From an uncultured bacterium (GTDB taxonomy: Bacteria > Fidelibacterota > Marinisomatia > Marinisomatales > Marinisomataceae): a stretch of DNA of 64,000 nt. This document shows, one piece after another, positions 20,861 through 30,684 of this stretch. Location of the stretch: NCBI GenBank assembly GCA_943841495.1, contig CALSYL010000003.1, positions 144,915 through 208,914 of the forward strand. Direction: 5' to 3'. Under the pieces are notes generated by a model. It was not told the DNA's origin and did no database searches. It worked only from the letters and a program-made list of their open reading frames with translations. Numbering within the stretch: position 1 is the stretch's first letter; the number at the start of each line of letters is the position of its first letter. A program made the position numbers and the translations under genes.

Positions 20861-21640
20861 ATGAATTTATTTGAAATCAGTTTTTTGAAATTTACCCTTA
20901 CGGATTTATTCGATTTAATATTAGTTACAGCTATTTTTTCATATGCATACTCCTACTTTAGAGGAACTCGAGGTGGACAAATGCTTATCGGTCTTCTAAT
21001 TATATTCTTTGCTGGTTTTATAATTAATATTCTTGGTTTTAAAGCTACTTCATGGCTTTTGAATTTATTTCAAACTGTTTGGGTTGTAGTTTTTGTTATT
21101 TTATTCCAACCTGAAATCAGAAGACTACTAACTTCTGTTGGTCAAAACAGAATGCTTAGAAAACTATTTCAAATTGAAAAAACAGCTATTCAAGAAGATA
21201 TTTTATCTAGCATTGAAGAAATTAAAAAAAATAACTGGGGAGCATTATTAGTCTTTGAAAGAGAGAATTCTCTTAAAAATGTTGTTTCTGATGCAGTACC
21301 AATGAATGCTTCATTTAGTCCTGAGCTATTAGTTTCTATTTTTAATCCGACATCTCCATTGCATGATGGTGCAGTTGTTATTCATAATAATTTAATTGAA
21401 GCTGCTGCATGTATTTTACCTCTTACTGAAAGTAAGACGTTAAATCCTGAAATGGGTACTAGACACAGAGCAGCATTAGGTATTTCAGAAGAAAGTGATG
21501 CCTTAGCTGTAGTTATTTCTGAAGAAAGTGGAAAAATCTCTGTTGCTGAGAATGGTTTTTTTATAAGTTCAAGCCTTTCACTCGAAGAGCTTGGAAAGAT
21601 ATTAAATGATAAAATGAATGAATTTATTGAGGAAAACTAA
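20861..21640 (+). CDS. cdaA: Diadenylate cyclase CdaA/DisA_N family membrane enzyme
   Basis: N-terminal TMs; SPLHDGAVVI (DGA) and GTRHRAALGISEESDALAVVISEE (RHR) catalytic motifs. Confidence 0.94.
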   Translation: MNLFEISFLKFTLTDLFDLILVTAIFSYAYSYFRGTRGGQMLIGLLIIFFAGFIINILGFKATSWLLNLFQTVWVVVFVILFQPEIRRLLTSVGQNRMLRKLFQIEKTAIQEDILSSIEEIKKNNWGALLVFERENSLKNVVSDAVPMNASFSPELLVSIFNPTSPLHDGAVVIHNNLIEAAACILPLTESKTLNPEMGTRHRAALGISEESDALAVVISEESGKISVAENGFFISSSLSLEELGKILNDKMNEFIEEN

Positions 21641-21642
21641 TT

Positions 21643-23118
21643 ATGTTAAAAGATAAAATTTTAGATTTATTAAATAGATCAGAGTTTATGACTTTGTCTA
21701 CCAGCGTTGCTGGAAATGCATCAGCTGCAAATGTTTATTTTGCCAATGATGGACTTGATATATACTTCTTTACTTTTAATCCATCAAGAAAGGCTGTTCA
21801 AATTTCTATGAATCCTAAAGTTCAATGTGTTATTCGACCTGATGGAGAAGATGGGATAAAAGAGTTGCAAATCGATGCATATGCATCAAAAGTTGTAGAT
21901 AAAAATGAAGTTGAAAAAGCTAGAAAAGCTATTTTAAAAGTTACCGAAGCATTTTCAGAATATATGCACGATGAATTCTTAATTACTAATGATGTTATTG
22001 GATATTATAAAATCCAACCTACAACTATTAAATATGTAGACTTCTTTGCTGAAAAACAATTCGAGTGGATAGAAGTGCCAGAAAATAGAATGGGATTTTT
22101 TAAAGAGATAAAAACCAATATTATCAATAGAATTAAGTATTGGGTAACTGTTGTTAGAGCTCCATTTTTAACAGCTACCATCGCTCCTATAATGTTAGGT
22201 TCTGCTATTGCATACAAACAATTTGGGGTTTTTGACTGGTCAACTTTTTGGATAGTCATGTTTGGCGCAGTATGTGCTCAAATTGGTACAAATAATATTA
22301 ATGATTACTTTGATCACAAGTCTAGAAATGATGAGATGAATAAACTAGCTAGTCCTTTTAATGGAGGATCAAGAGCAATCCAGTCTGGCTTAATAACTCC
22401 AACAAACATGCTTCTTTCGTCCATATTTTATTTTACAGCTACCATTCTTACTGGCTTATATCTAAATAATCAATTTTTTAATGGTCAAATTGATTCAACA
22501 CTAATGTATTTAGGTTACATAGGTGTTTTTCTAGGAATAATGTATACTGGTTTTTTAAGGTTAGCATACAATGGATTAGGTGATTTAGCTGTTTTTATTG
22601 GATTTGGTCCATTAATGGTTTATGGGGCAGCCTTAATGCAAAATTTATCCATTGCACCAACGCAGACAATTGACCCTGTTATTACTTTACTATATTCTGT
22701 TCCAGTTGGAATATTCATTGCTTTAGTATTATTTATTAATTGCTTTCAGGATTATAATGCTGATAAAGCTGCGAATAAAAATAGTTGGGTTGTAAAGCTA
22801 GCAGGTCCTTCAGATAAAGCGAACTACAGAAAACCTTTTTCAGTATGGAAAAATCTAATGTTTCTATCATTCTTGCTTATTATAGGTGCTTCAGTATATG
22901 CTGGTAATTATTTTACACTTATTGCATTAATTCCAATGTTAATATTTAATTTTGCTAATAAAAAAGGAACTGAATGGTTAACACAATGGGAAAAAGAAGA
23001 TGCAAATCTTCAACAGTTACCTTATGAGCTTTTAATTGTAAATGTTTCTACTATTGGAATACACTTTTTAACGGGAGTTCTACTAACCATAGGAGTATTG
23101 TTGAGTGTATGGATTTAA
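21643..23118 (+). CDS. Fusion: N-terminal FMN-binding split-barrel (PPOX) domain plus C-terminal UbiA/MenA prenyltransferase
   Basis: N-terminal ~150 aa pyridoxamine-oxidase-like (FMTLSTSVAGNASAANVYFAND...FTFNPSRKAVQI); C-terminal multi-TM with NNINDYFDHKSRNDE and CFQDYNADKAANK Asp-rich motifs. Confidence 0.82.
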   Translation: MLKDKILDLLNRSEFMTLSTSVAGNASAANVYFANDGLDIYFFTFNPSRKAVQISMNPKVQCVIRPDGEDGIKELQIDAYASKVVDKNEVEKARKAILKVTEAFSEYMHDEFLITNDVIGYYKIQPTTIKYVDFFAEKQFEWIEVPENRMGFFKEIKTNIINRIKYWVTVVRAPFLTATIAPIMLGSAIAYKQFGVFDWSTFWIVMFGAVCAQIGTNNINDYFDHKSRNDEMNKLASPFNGGSRAIQSGLITPTNMLLSSIFYFTATILTGLYLNNQFFNGQIDSTLMYLGYIGVFLGIMYTGFLRLAYNGLGDLAVFIGFGPLMVYGAALMQNLSIAPTQTIDPVITLLYSVPVGIFIALVLFINCFQDYNADKAANKNSWVVKLAGPSDKANYRKPFSVWKNLMFLSFLLIIGASVYAGNYFTLIALIPMLIFNFANKKGTEWLTQWEKEDANLQQLPYELLIVNVSTIGIHFLTGVLLTIGVLLSVWI

Positions 23119-24204
23119 ACGAAAAATATTCAATATCGTTAGATAAATATAATCAAATTAGGAGGCATCTTTGACTTGGAGTCAAAGTCCTCTAATCTTC
23201 AGGATTTAAAAAACCAGATTTCAGATCCCGCAATGTGGGATAATAATACCGAGTCTACATCAATAATGAAAAAAATATCTCTCCTTGAGAAAGATATAAG
23301 TCTTAGAAAAAGATTAGTAGAAAAAGCTGAGGATCTAGAAGTTCTCTATGAATTTTTTAATGAAAAGCAAGTCAAGGAAGAAGAAGTAGTAAAAGAGCTT
23401 GATATTTTTTCTAAATTATTAAAAGAGTTTGAATTAAAGTTAATTCTGAATGGAAAAAATGATAGCAATGATGCTATAGTGACCATTCATCCAGGAGCTG
23501 GAGGTACAGAAAGTCAAGATTGGGCTGAAATGCTATATAGAATGTATTCAATGTGGACTGAATCAAAAGGGTTTCAGTTTAATGTAATTGATTTTCAAAA
23601 TGGAGATGAAGCTGGTTTAAAGGATTGTACTATCGAAATTGTTGGTGACTATGCTTATGGCTTAATGCAGTCAGAGATAGGTGTTCATAGACTAGTGAGA
23701 ATTTCACCGTTTGATTCAAATAGTAGAAGACACACCTCTTTTGCGTCTGTTTCAGTTTCACCTTCTATTGATAATGAAATTGATATAGAAATTAATCAAA
23801 AAGATTTAAGAATAGATACTTTTCGATCGAGCGGAGCTGGTGGGCAACATGTAAATAAAACTGATTCTGCAATAAGAATTACACACATTCCTTCAGGAGT
23901 GGTCACTCAATGTCAAACTCAAAGATCTCAACACAAGAATAAAGATCAAGCATTAAAAGTTTTAAAATCAAAACTTTATCAACTTGAAATGGAAAAACAG
24001 CTGGAAAATAAAAAAGAGCTTGAGGGTGAAAAGAAGGAAATTGGATGGGGAAGTCAAATTAGATCTTACGTATTTCATCCTTATAATATGATTAAAGATC
24101 ATCGTACTAAATTTGAAGTTGGTAACATAAAGTCAGTAATGGATGGTAATATTGATGATTTTATATATAGTTATTTGTTAGATAAAATGGAAAAAAATAA
24201 ATAA
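23109..24204 (+). CDS. prfB: Peptide chain release factor 2, +1 programmed frameshift: join(23109..23171,23173..24204)
   Basis: Leader ATG GAT TTA AAC ... ATT AGG AGG CAT CTT TGA C with SD-like AGGAGG before CUU UGA C; resumes DLESKSSNLQDL; GGQ motif SSGAGGQHVNKTDSA. Confidence 0.95.
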
Positions 24205-24213
24205 GTTTTCGCA

Positions 24214-25689
24214 ATGGAAAATAAAAGTTTAAAACAAATCATTGATAATAGGCTTGAAAAGTTAAAAAAAATTCGTGAATTAGGAGTTGAACCTTATGCT
24301 TACGACTACAATCAAACTCATCATTCTTCTCAAATAACTGAAGAATTAATTGATAGCAATGTTCATTTGGCTGGGAGAATAATGTCATTAAGAAGAATGG
24401 GTAAAGCATCTTTTGCGAATATTCAAGATCAAGAGGGTAGAATACAATTTTACATTGCTAGAGATGATGTTGGCGAAGATAACTATAATTTATTTAAGTT
24501 AACTGATATAGGTGATTATGTAGGCATTGAAGGTACAGTTTTTAAGACTAAAACTGACGCATTAACAATAAAAGTATCTTCTTTAACAGTGTTATCAAAA
24601 AATATTAAACCTATTCCCGACGTAAAAGAAAAAGACGGTGAAAAATATAATCTTGTATCAGACAAAGAGTTTAGATATCGCAAAAGATATCTTGATTTGA
24701 TTATTAATCCTGAAACAAAAGATAATTATATAAAGAGATTTAAAATAATTAATTCAATCAGATCTTTTTTAAATAATAATGGATATCTGGAGGTAGAAAC
24801 TCCTGTTTTACAGCCAATTTATGGAGGAGCAAATGCAAAGCCATTTACTACTCACCATAATGCATTAGATCAAGATTTTTATTTAAGAATTGCTACTGAG
24901 TTGTATTTAAAGCAGTTAATCGTTGGAGGATTTGAGAAAGTTTATGAATTATCTAAAGATTTTAGAAATGAAGGAATTGATAGAAGTCATAATCCTGAAT
25001 TTACTATGCTTGAATTTTACCAAGCTTACTCAGATTATAATTTTATGATGGATTTTGTAGAAGAAATGTTTAAGAAAGTTGTTAAAGACCTTGGCTTAAA
25101 AGAAATTTCCTGGGATGGTAACGCGATTAATTTTGAAAAAAAGTTTTCTAGAAAAACAATGGATGAATTAATCGAAGAACATACTGGTCACAAGATTGAT
25201 ATATCTGATCATTCAGCAGTTTTGAAAATTTGTAATGAACTTAAGCTTGCAGTTTCAAAAAAAGACAGTCTTGCTACTCTTATTGATGAGATAATGAGAA
25301 GAAAAGTTGAACCTAATCTTGTTCAACCAACTTATGTAATTAATCATCCAGTAGAAATTTCACCTTTAGCTAAAGTCAATAGAGATGGAGATAAAAATTT
25401 TACAGAAAGATTTGAATTATTTATAGCAGGAATGGAATTTGCGAATGGTTTTTCTGAATTAAATGATCCAATCGATCAAAGAAAAAGGTTTGAAGATCAG
25501 TCAAGCAAAAAAGATGATGGCGATGAAGAAGCATTTCCAATTGATGAAAATTTCTTAGAAGCAATTGAAACAGGAATGCCTCCAACAGCTGGTGTGGGGA
25601 TTGGAATTGATAGATTGGTGATGTTATTAATTGATACTCGTTGGATAAGAGATGCAATTATATTCCCAACCTTAAAATCCCTTAAATGA
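24214..25689 (+). CDS. lysS: Lysyl-tRNA synthetase, class II
   Basis: LAGRIMSLRRMGKASFANIQD, RYLDLIINPETKD, FRNEGIDRSHNPEFTMLEFYQAY, GVGIGIDRLVMLL. Confidence 0.97.
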   Translation: MENKSLKQIIDNRLEKLKKIRELGVEPYAYDYNQTHHSSQITEELIDSNVHLAGRIMSLRRMGKASFANIQDQEGRIQFYIARDDVGEDNYNLFKLTDIGDYVGIEGTVFKTKTDALTIKVSSLTVLSKNIKPIPDVKEKDGEKYNLVSDKEFRYRKRYLDLIINPETKDNYIKRFKIINSIRSFLNNNGYLEVETPVLQPIYGGANAKPFTTHHNALDQDFYLRIATELYLKQLIVGGFEKVYELSKDFRNEGIDRSHNPEFTMLEFYQAYSDYNFMMDFVEEMFKKVVKDLGLKEISWDGNAINFEKKFSRKTMDELIEEHTGHKIDISDHSAVLKICNELKLAVSKKDSLATLIDEIMRRKVEPNLVQPTYVINHPVEISPLAKVNRDGDKNFTERFELFIAGMEFANGFSELNDPIDQRKRFEDQSSKKDDGDEEAFPIDENFLEAIETGMPPTAGVGIGIDRLVMLLIDTRWIRDAIIFPTLKSLK

Positions 25690-26837
25690 AGTTTCTATTA
25701 TTTTTAATCAAAAGATTATTTTTTTCGAGAAAAAGCAGTATAGTTTTTAGAATTACAAATTTAATTACAATTCTGAGTCTTTCACTAGGTATAGCTTCTC
25801 TAAATATTGTATTGAGCTCAATTGCTGGATTTGAATCAGCGGTTACCCAAAAATTATCAGATCTTAATGGATATAGTACCATAAATCATTTATTTGAAGA
25901 TGAGTTTACTATTAATGAATATGAAAACTCAATTCCCAATGAAGGTATAAAATACTTAGAAAAGTTTGCTCTTTTAAAATCAAAAAAAAACACTCAAAAT
26001 GTTGTATTAAATGGGTATGATGCAATTGATCTTGGTAAAATTTATTTATTTAAAAATGATGATTTTGAATTAAAAAATACTGATTATCTAATCATCAGCA
26101 AAATCTTAGCAAGTAAATTATCCGTAAAATTAGGAGATAAAGTAGCTATTTTTAATCCTGCTAATCTCGATAAACTTTCAAATAATAATAGATATACATT
26201 CCTTGAAATAAAACATTTGTATGATTCAGGAATTAAAGAATACGATTTAAGACACGTTTTTGTAAACCTGGGAGAACTTCAAGATTTCTATAATGTTGAA
26301 AATAAAATCTCAGGATGGTTGTCTTTAGATTCAAATAATAAGCAAGTTATAAATTATCCATTTTATGAAATAAATGTTTTTGAGAGATATGCTAATCTAT
26401 TTGATTGGATAAATACTCAAAAATGGCCAATATTTTTTATTTTTAGTATGATTACTATTGTTTCTTTCTTTGGATTATTGAGTTCGCTAAATATCTTATT
26501 TGATGAAAAAAAATTCAATTTTTCAATTTTAAATATTTATGGTTTATCTAATTCATCTATATCTAAAATTTTTATTTTTCAATCAATATTCCTTACTTTT
26601 TTAGGTTCATGCATAGGCATAATTATTTCTTATTTTTTCATTCTATTTCAGAATCATTTTAAATTTATATCTATAGCTCAAAATATTTACTTTGTTAACT
26701 ATCTTCCAATGGAATTCAATTATTTAAATTCATTGTATTTGATTTCAGTAAGTATGCTTTTTAGCTTTATATTTTCACTTATATCAGCATCAAATTTTGT
26801 AAAAATAGTTCCCATTGATATTTTGAGGAATAAATGA
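25686..26837 (+). CDS. ABC transporter permease, LolC/LolE (FtsX-like) family
   Basis: N-terminal TM with long periplasmic loop then three TMs; paired with a second permease and a LolD-like ATPase. Confidence 0.8.
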   Translation: MKFLLFLIKRLFFSRKSSIVFRITNLITILSLSLGIASLNIVLSSIAGFESAVTQKLSDLNGYSTINHLFEDEFTINEYENSIPNEGIKYLEKFALLKSKKNTQNVVLNGYDAIDLGKIYLFKNDDFELKNTDYLIISKILASKLSVKLGDKVAIFNPANLDKLSNNNRYTFLEIKHLYDSGIKEYDLRHVFVNLGELQDFYNVENKISGWLSLDSNNKQVINYPFYEINVFERYANLFDWINTQKWPIFFIFSMITIVSFFGLLSSLNILFDEKKFNFSILNIYGLSNSSISKIFIFQSIFLTFLGSCIGIIISYFFILFQNHFKFISIAQNIYFVNYLPMEFNYLNSLYLISVSMLFSFIFSLISASNFVKIVPIDILRNK

Positions 26838-27970
26838 AACTATATTTTTTAATTGCAAAAAGATTTTTATTTCCTAATAAGAGATTTTCTTCGAGTATCG
26901 TAAATTTTATTTCATTTATAGGTTTATTTATTGGTGCAGCTGCAATTGTACTTTCGGTATCAGTTTTAAATGGTTTTCAAGATATTCTCAAGTCAGAATA
27001 TATTAAGTTGAATGGTCAATTTTTAATTGAAGATTATGATAAACAATTATATGAATCTACTAAAAGATACTTAGATTTTAATGATAGTACCTACTCGATT
27101 CATAACTTAGATGAATTATTAGTTATTGCTCAAAATAAACAAAGTCTTATTCAGCTTAAGTCAGTTACAAATCAATCTTTATTCAATTTTTATGATTTAA
27201 ATTTAAAAGAAAATCAAGAATATCTATCTGATAATGAAATTATAATAGGCAGTTCGCTTGCTTCACGACTTAATTTGGCGATAGGAGATAATGTTCGAGT
27301 CGTATCCAAGGATTTTAAATTCAATTATTTTGGTATTCCTGAAATAAGAGAGGTTGTTGTAGCAAATATATTTACTAATAGAATTTTAAGAGCAGATGAT
27401 TCTCTAGTCTTTGGATTGCTTAATGAGCCTTCAATAGAAAATTTATACTTTGAATTTAATAATTCTGAAGCAATAATATCAAATACATCATCAGAAATAT
27501 TATCTTGGAAAGATCGAAATCTCCAACTTTTTGAAGCAACTGAAATTGAAAAGAAAATAACATTTTTTACTCTATCATTGATAATATTAGTGGCATCATT
27601 CAATTTATGCTCATCTATAATGCAAATTACCTCAAAGAAGCTAAAAGATTTAGCCGTTTTAATGTCGCTTGGAGTGAATAAATCTGGAATTAAAATAATC
27701 TTTATTATTTATAGTTATTTAATAGGAGCCGGTGCTATTTTGAGCGGAATATTTTTTGCAGTTTTAATTATTTATCTTCAAAATTCTTTTTCATTAATTA
27801 AGCTAAACCCTGAATTTTATCTAGTTGATACACTACCAATGAATATATTTATAGGTGACATCTTTTTGCTTATAGTAGGTTCTTTAGTATTAGTTGGTAT
27901 TTTTTCATTAATACCATTAAGATTTGTTAAAGATATGAGTCCAAATCAAATCATCAATAGACAAATATGA
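26834..27970 (+). CDS. ABC transporter permease, LolC/LolE family
   Basis: IAKRFLFPNKRFSSSIVNFISFIGLFIGAAAIVLSVSVLNGFQ; LKDLAVLMSLGVNKSGIKIIFI typical FtsX domain. Confidence 0.85.
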   Translation: MKLYFLIAKRFLFPNKRFSSSIVNFISFIGLFIGAAAIVLSVSVLNGFQDILKSEYIKLNGQFLIEDYDKQLYESTKRYLDFNDSTYSIHNLDELLVIAQNKQSLIQLKSVTNQSLFNFYDLNLKENQEYLSDNEIIIGSSLASRLNLAIGDNVRVVSKDFKFNYFGIPEIREVVVANIFTNRILRADDSLVFGLLNEPSIENLYFEFNNSEAIISNTSSEILSWKDRNLQLFEATEIEKKITFFTLSLIILVASFNLCSSIMQITSKKLKDLAVLMSLGVNKSGIKIIFIIYSYLIGAGAILSGIFFAVLIIYLQNSFSLIKLNPEFYLVDTLPMNIFIGDIFLLIVGSLVLVGIFSLIPLRFVKDMSPNQIINRQI

Positions 27971-28626
27971 TTTTAAGTGTTAAAAATTTAAGTAAGAATT
28001 TTCGCGACGGTAAAAAAAACCTGAATGTCTTGCAAGATGTTAGCTTTGATGTAAAAAAAGGAGAAATTGTAACTATAAAGGGTCCTTCAGGTTCAGGAAA
28101 ATCTACATTATTAAGTATTTTAGGTACCTTAGATGATGCTGATAGCGGTAAAATAGTTATTAATTCTACATTAATAAACGAAGTTAAAGACTTAAATAAG
28201 TTGCGCAATTTAAATATAGGATTTGTTTTTCAATTTCATAATCTTATTTCAGAATTAACTCTTGAAGAGAATGTATTAATACCTAAAATGATTAATAAAG
28301 AAGAAATTGATAACCAAAAAATTGAAGAACTTTTTACATTTTTTGACCTACAAGATAGGATGAAATCATTTCCAAATGATTTATCTGGTGGCGAAAAACA
28401 ACGAGTAGCTGTGATGAGAGCTATAATAAATAATCCTTCTATTGTCATTGCTGATGAGCCAACAGGAAATTTAGATAAGGAGAATGTTCTTAAAATTATA
28501 GCACTTTTTAAGAAGTTGAATATTAACAATAAATTAACCTTTATCATTGCTACGCATGATGATCAAATATTTGAAATTGGCCACAGTAAGTATAATCTTG
28601 AAAGTGGAAAGTTAATAAAAATTTGA
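27967..28626 (+). CDS. lolD: ABC transporter ATPase, LolD-like
   Basis: IKGPSGSGKSTLLSILGTLDDADSG, DLSGGEKQRVAVMRAIINNPSIVIADEPTGNLD. Confidence 0.9.
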   Translation: MILSVKNLSKNFRDGKKNLNVLQDVSFDVKKGEIVTIKGPSGSGKSTLLSILGTLDDADSGKIVINSTLINEVKDLNKLRNLNIGFVFQFHNLISELTLEENVLIPKMINKEEIDNQKIEELFTFFDLQDRMKSFPNDLSGGEKQRVAVMRAIINNPSIVIADEPTGNLDKENVLKIIALFKKLNINNKLTFIIATHDDQIFEIGHSKYNLESGKLIKI

Positions 28627-28630
28627 AAAC

Positions 28631-28668
28631 ATGACTTTATGTCATACATAATGACAATAATGTCATTA
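28631..28668. promoter_or_regulatory. Two tandem inverted repeats upstream of dnaK
   Basis: ATGAC-TTTAT-GTCAT (28631-28645) and TAATGACA-ATAA-TGTCATTA (28649-28668); centres about 20 bp apart; in the lolD-dnaK intergenic region. Confidence 0.55.
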
Positions 28669-28730
28669 AAAATCTATTGGTATCATCTTTGCAACTATAA
28701 AATTGAAATAAAAATTTAAAGGAGTTTATA

Positions 28731-30641
28731 ATGGGAAAAATTATTGGAATTGATTTAGGAACAACAAATTCATGCGTTGCTGTAATGGAAGGTGGAGAAC
28801 CAACTGTAATTACTAGTCCCGAAGGCGGTAGAACAACCCCTTCAGTAATTGGATTTACTAAGGACGGAGAAAGATTAGTTGGAGATCCAGCAAAAAGACA
28901 GGCAGTTACGAATCCTAACAATACAATTTATTCTATAAAAAGATTTATGGGCAGAACACCTGCAGAGATAAAAAAAGATATTGATGAGGTGCCTTATAAT
29001 GTTGTTATTGATGGAAAAAAAGTAAACGTTGAAGCGAACGGTAAACAATATCAACCGCAAGAAATTAGTGCTATGGTTCTTCAGAAAATGAAGCAAATGG
29101 CTGAACAATATTTAGGTTCTACTGTTACAGATGCTGTTATAACTGTTCCAGCATATTTTAATGACTCACAAAGAAAAGCGACTAAAGATGCTGGAAAAAT
29201 TGCTGGTTTAAATGTGAAAAGAATTATCAATGAACCTACAGCTGCATCGTTAGCCTATGGATTTGACAAAAAGAAAGATGAAAAGGTTGCTGTTTTTGAT
29301 CTAGGCGGAGGAACTTTTGACATTTCTATATTAGATATTTTAAATGATGAAGGTCAAAGTATTGAAGTAAATGCTAGTAATGGCGATGGAAGACTTGGAG
29401 GAGATGACTTTGATCAAAAGATAGTTGATTGGTTAGCAGATGAATTCAAAAAAAATGAAGGAATAGATCTTCGCAAAGATCCAATGGCTTTACAAAGATT
29501 GAAAGAGTCTGCAGAAAATGCTAAGAAAGAACTTTCTTCTTCAAAGCAAACTGAAATAAATCTCCCTTTTATTACAGCAGATTCATCAGGTCCAAAGCAT
29601 TTAAATATGACTTTAACTAGAGCAGTTTTTGAACAGCTAGTTGCTGACTTAATTGAAAGAGTTGTAGCTCCATGTAAACAAGCATTAAAAGATTCAAAAT
29701 TGAGCTCATCTGACATTAATGAAGTTATTCTTGTTGGTGGTTCAACTAGAATACCTGCAATTCAAGCAAAAGTAAAAGAGATTTTTGGAAAAAATCCAAA
29801 CCAAAGTGTAAATCCAGATGAGGTAGTTGCATTAGGTGCAGCAATTCAAGGCGGTGTTTTATCAGGTGATGTAGATGACGTATTACTGCTTGATGTAACC
29901 CCACTTACCTTAGGAATAGAAACAATGGGTGGAGTTGCTACACCGTTAATTGAAAAAAATACAACGATTCCAACACAAAAGTCTCAAGTATTTTCCACAG
30001 CAGCAGACAATCAACCGATGGTTGAGATACATGTTGTGCAAGGAGAAAGGTCTTTGGCTAAAGATAACAAAAGTCTAGGAAGGTTTCACTTAGATGGAAT
30101 TCCTCCTGCGCCAAGAGGAACTCCTCAAATTGAAGTTTCTTTTGATATGGATGCGGATGGAATTTTGAATGTTAAAGCAGTAGATAAAGCTACATCTAAA
30201 GAACAAAGCATTAGAATTGAAGCACAAAGTGGCTTATCAGATCAAGAAATTGAAAAAATGGTTAATGACGCTAAGAAGCATGAGGCGGAAGATAAAGCTA
30301 AAAAAGAAGAAATTGATACCAAAAATCAAGCTGAACAACTGGTATTTCAAACAGAGAAGCAGATGAAAGATTTGGATGAAAAATTATCTGAAGATGATAA
30401 AAAAGATCTCACTGAAGCATTAGATAAACTTAAAAAAGCTAATGAATCATCTGTGATTGAAGATATTAAAACTGAAATGGAAAATTTAAATTCAGTATGG
30501 AGTTCAAAAGCTTCTTCTATGTATGATGCTTCAAGCGGTCAAGAACAAGCTAATCCAGCTCAAGAACCAAGTTCATCTACTGATGCAAAAGATGATAAAA
30601 AAATTAAAGATGCTGATTTTGAAGTAGTTGATGAAGACTAG
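28731..30641 (+). CDS. dnaK: Chaperone DnaK (Hsp70)
   Basis: [47 protein letters not shown], acidic C-terminus. Confidence 0.99.
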   Translation: MGKIIGIDLGTTNSCVAVMEGGEPTVITSPEGGRTTPSVIGFTKDGERLVGDPAKRQAVTNPNNTIYSIKRFMGRTPAEIKKDIDEVPYNVVIDGKKVNVEANGKQYQPQEISAMVLQKMKQMAEQYLGSTVTDAVITVPAYFNDSQRKATKDAGKIAGLNVKRIINEPTAASLAYGFDKKKDEKVAVFDLGGGTFDISILDILNDEGQSIEVNASNGDGRLGGDDFDQKIVDWLADEFKKNEGIDLRKDPMALQRLKESAENAKKELSSSKQTEINLPFITADSSGPKHLNMTLTRAVFEQLVADLIERVVAPCKQALKDSKLSSSDINEVILVGGSTRIPAIQAKVKEIFGKNPNQSVNPDEVVALGAAIQGGVLSGDVDDVLLLDVTPLTLGIETMGGVATPLIEKNTTIPTQKSQVFSTAADNQPMVEIHVVQGERSLAKDNKSLGRFHLDGIPPAPRGTPQIEVSFDMDADGILNVKAVDKATSKEQSIRIEAQSGLSDQEIEKMVNDAKKHEAEDKAKKEEIDTKNQAEQLVFQTEKQMKDLDEKLSEDDKKDLTEALDKLKKANESSVIEDIKTEMENLNSVWSSKASSMYDASSGQEQANPAQEPSSSTDAKDDKKIKDADFEVVDED

Positions 30642-30684
30642 TTTTAGATTTTTTATTTAGCTATTAATAGTTAGTTTTTCAACT

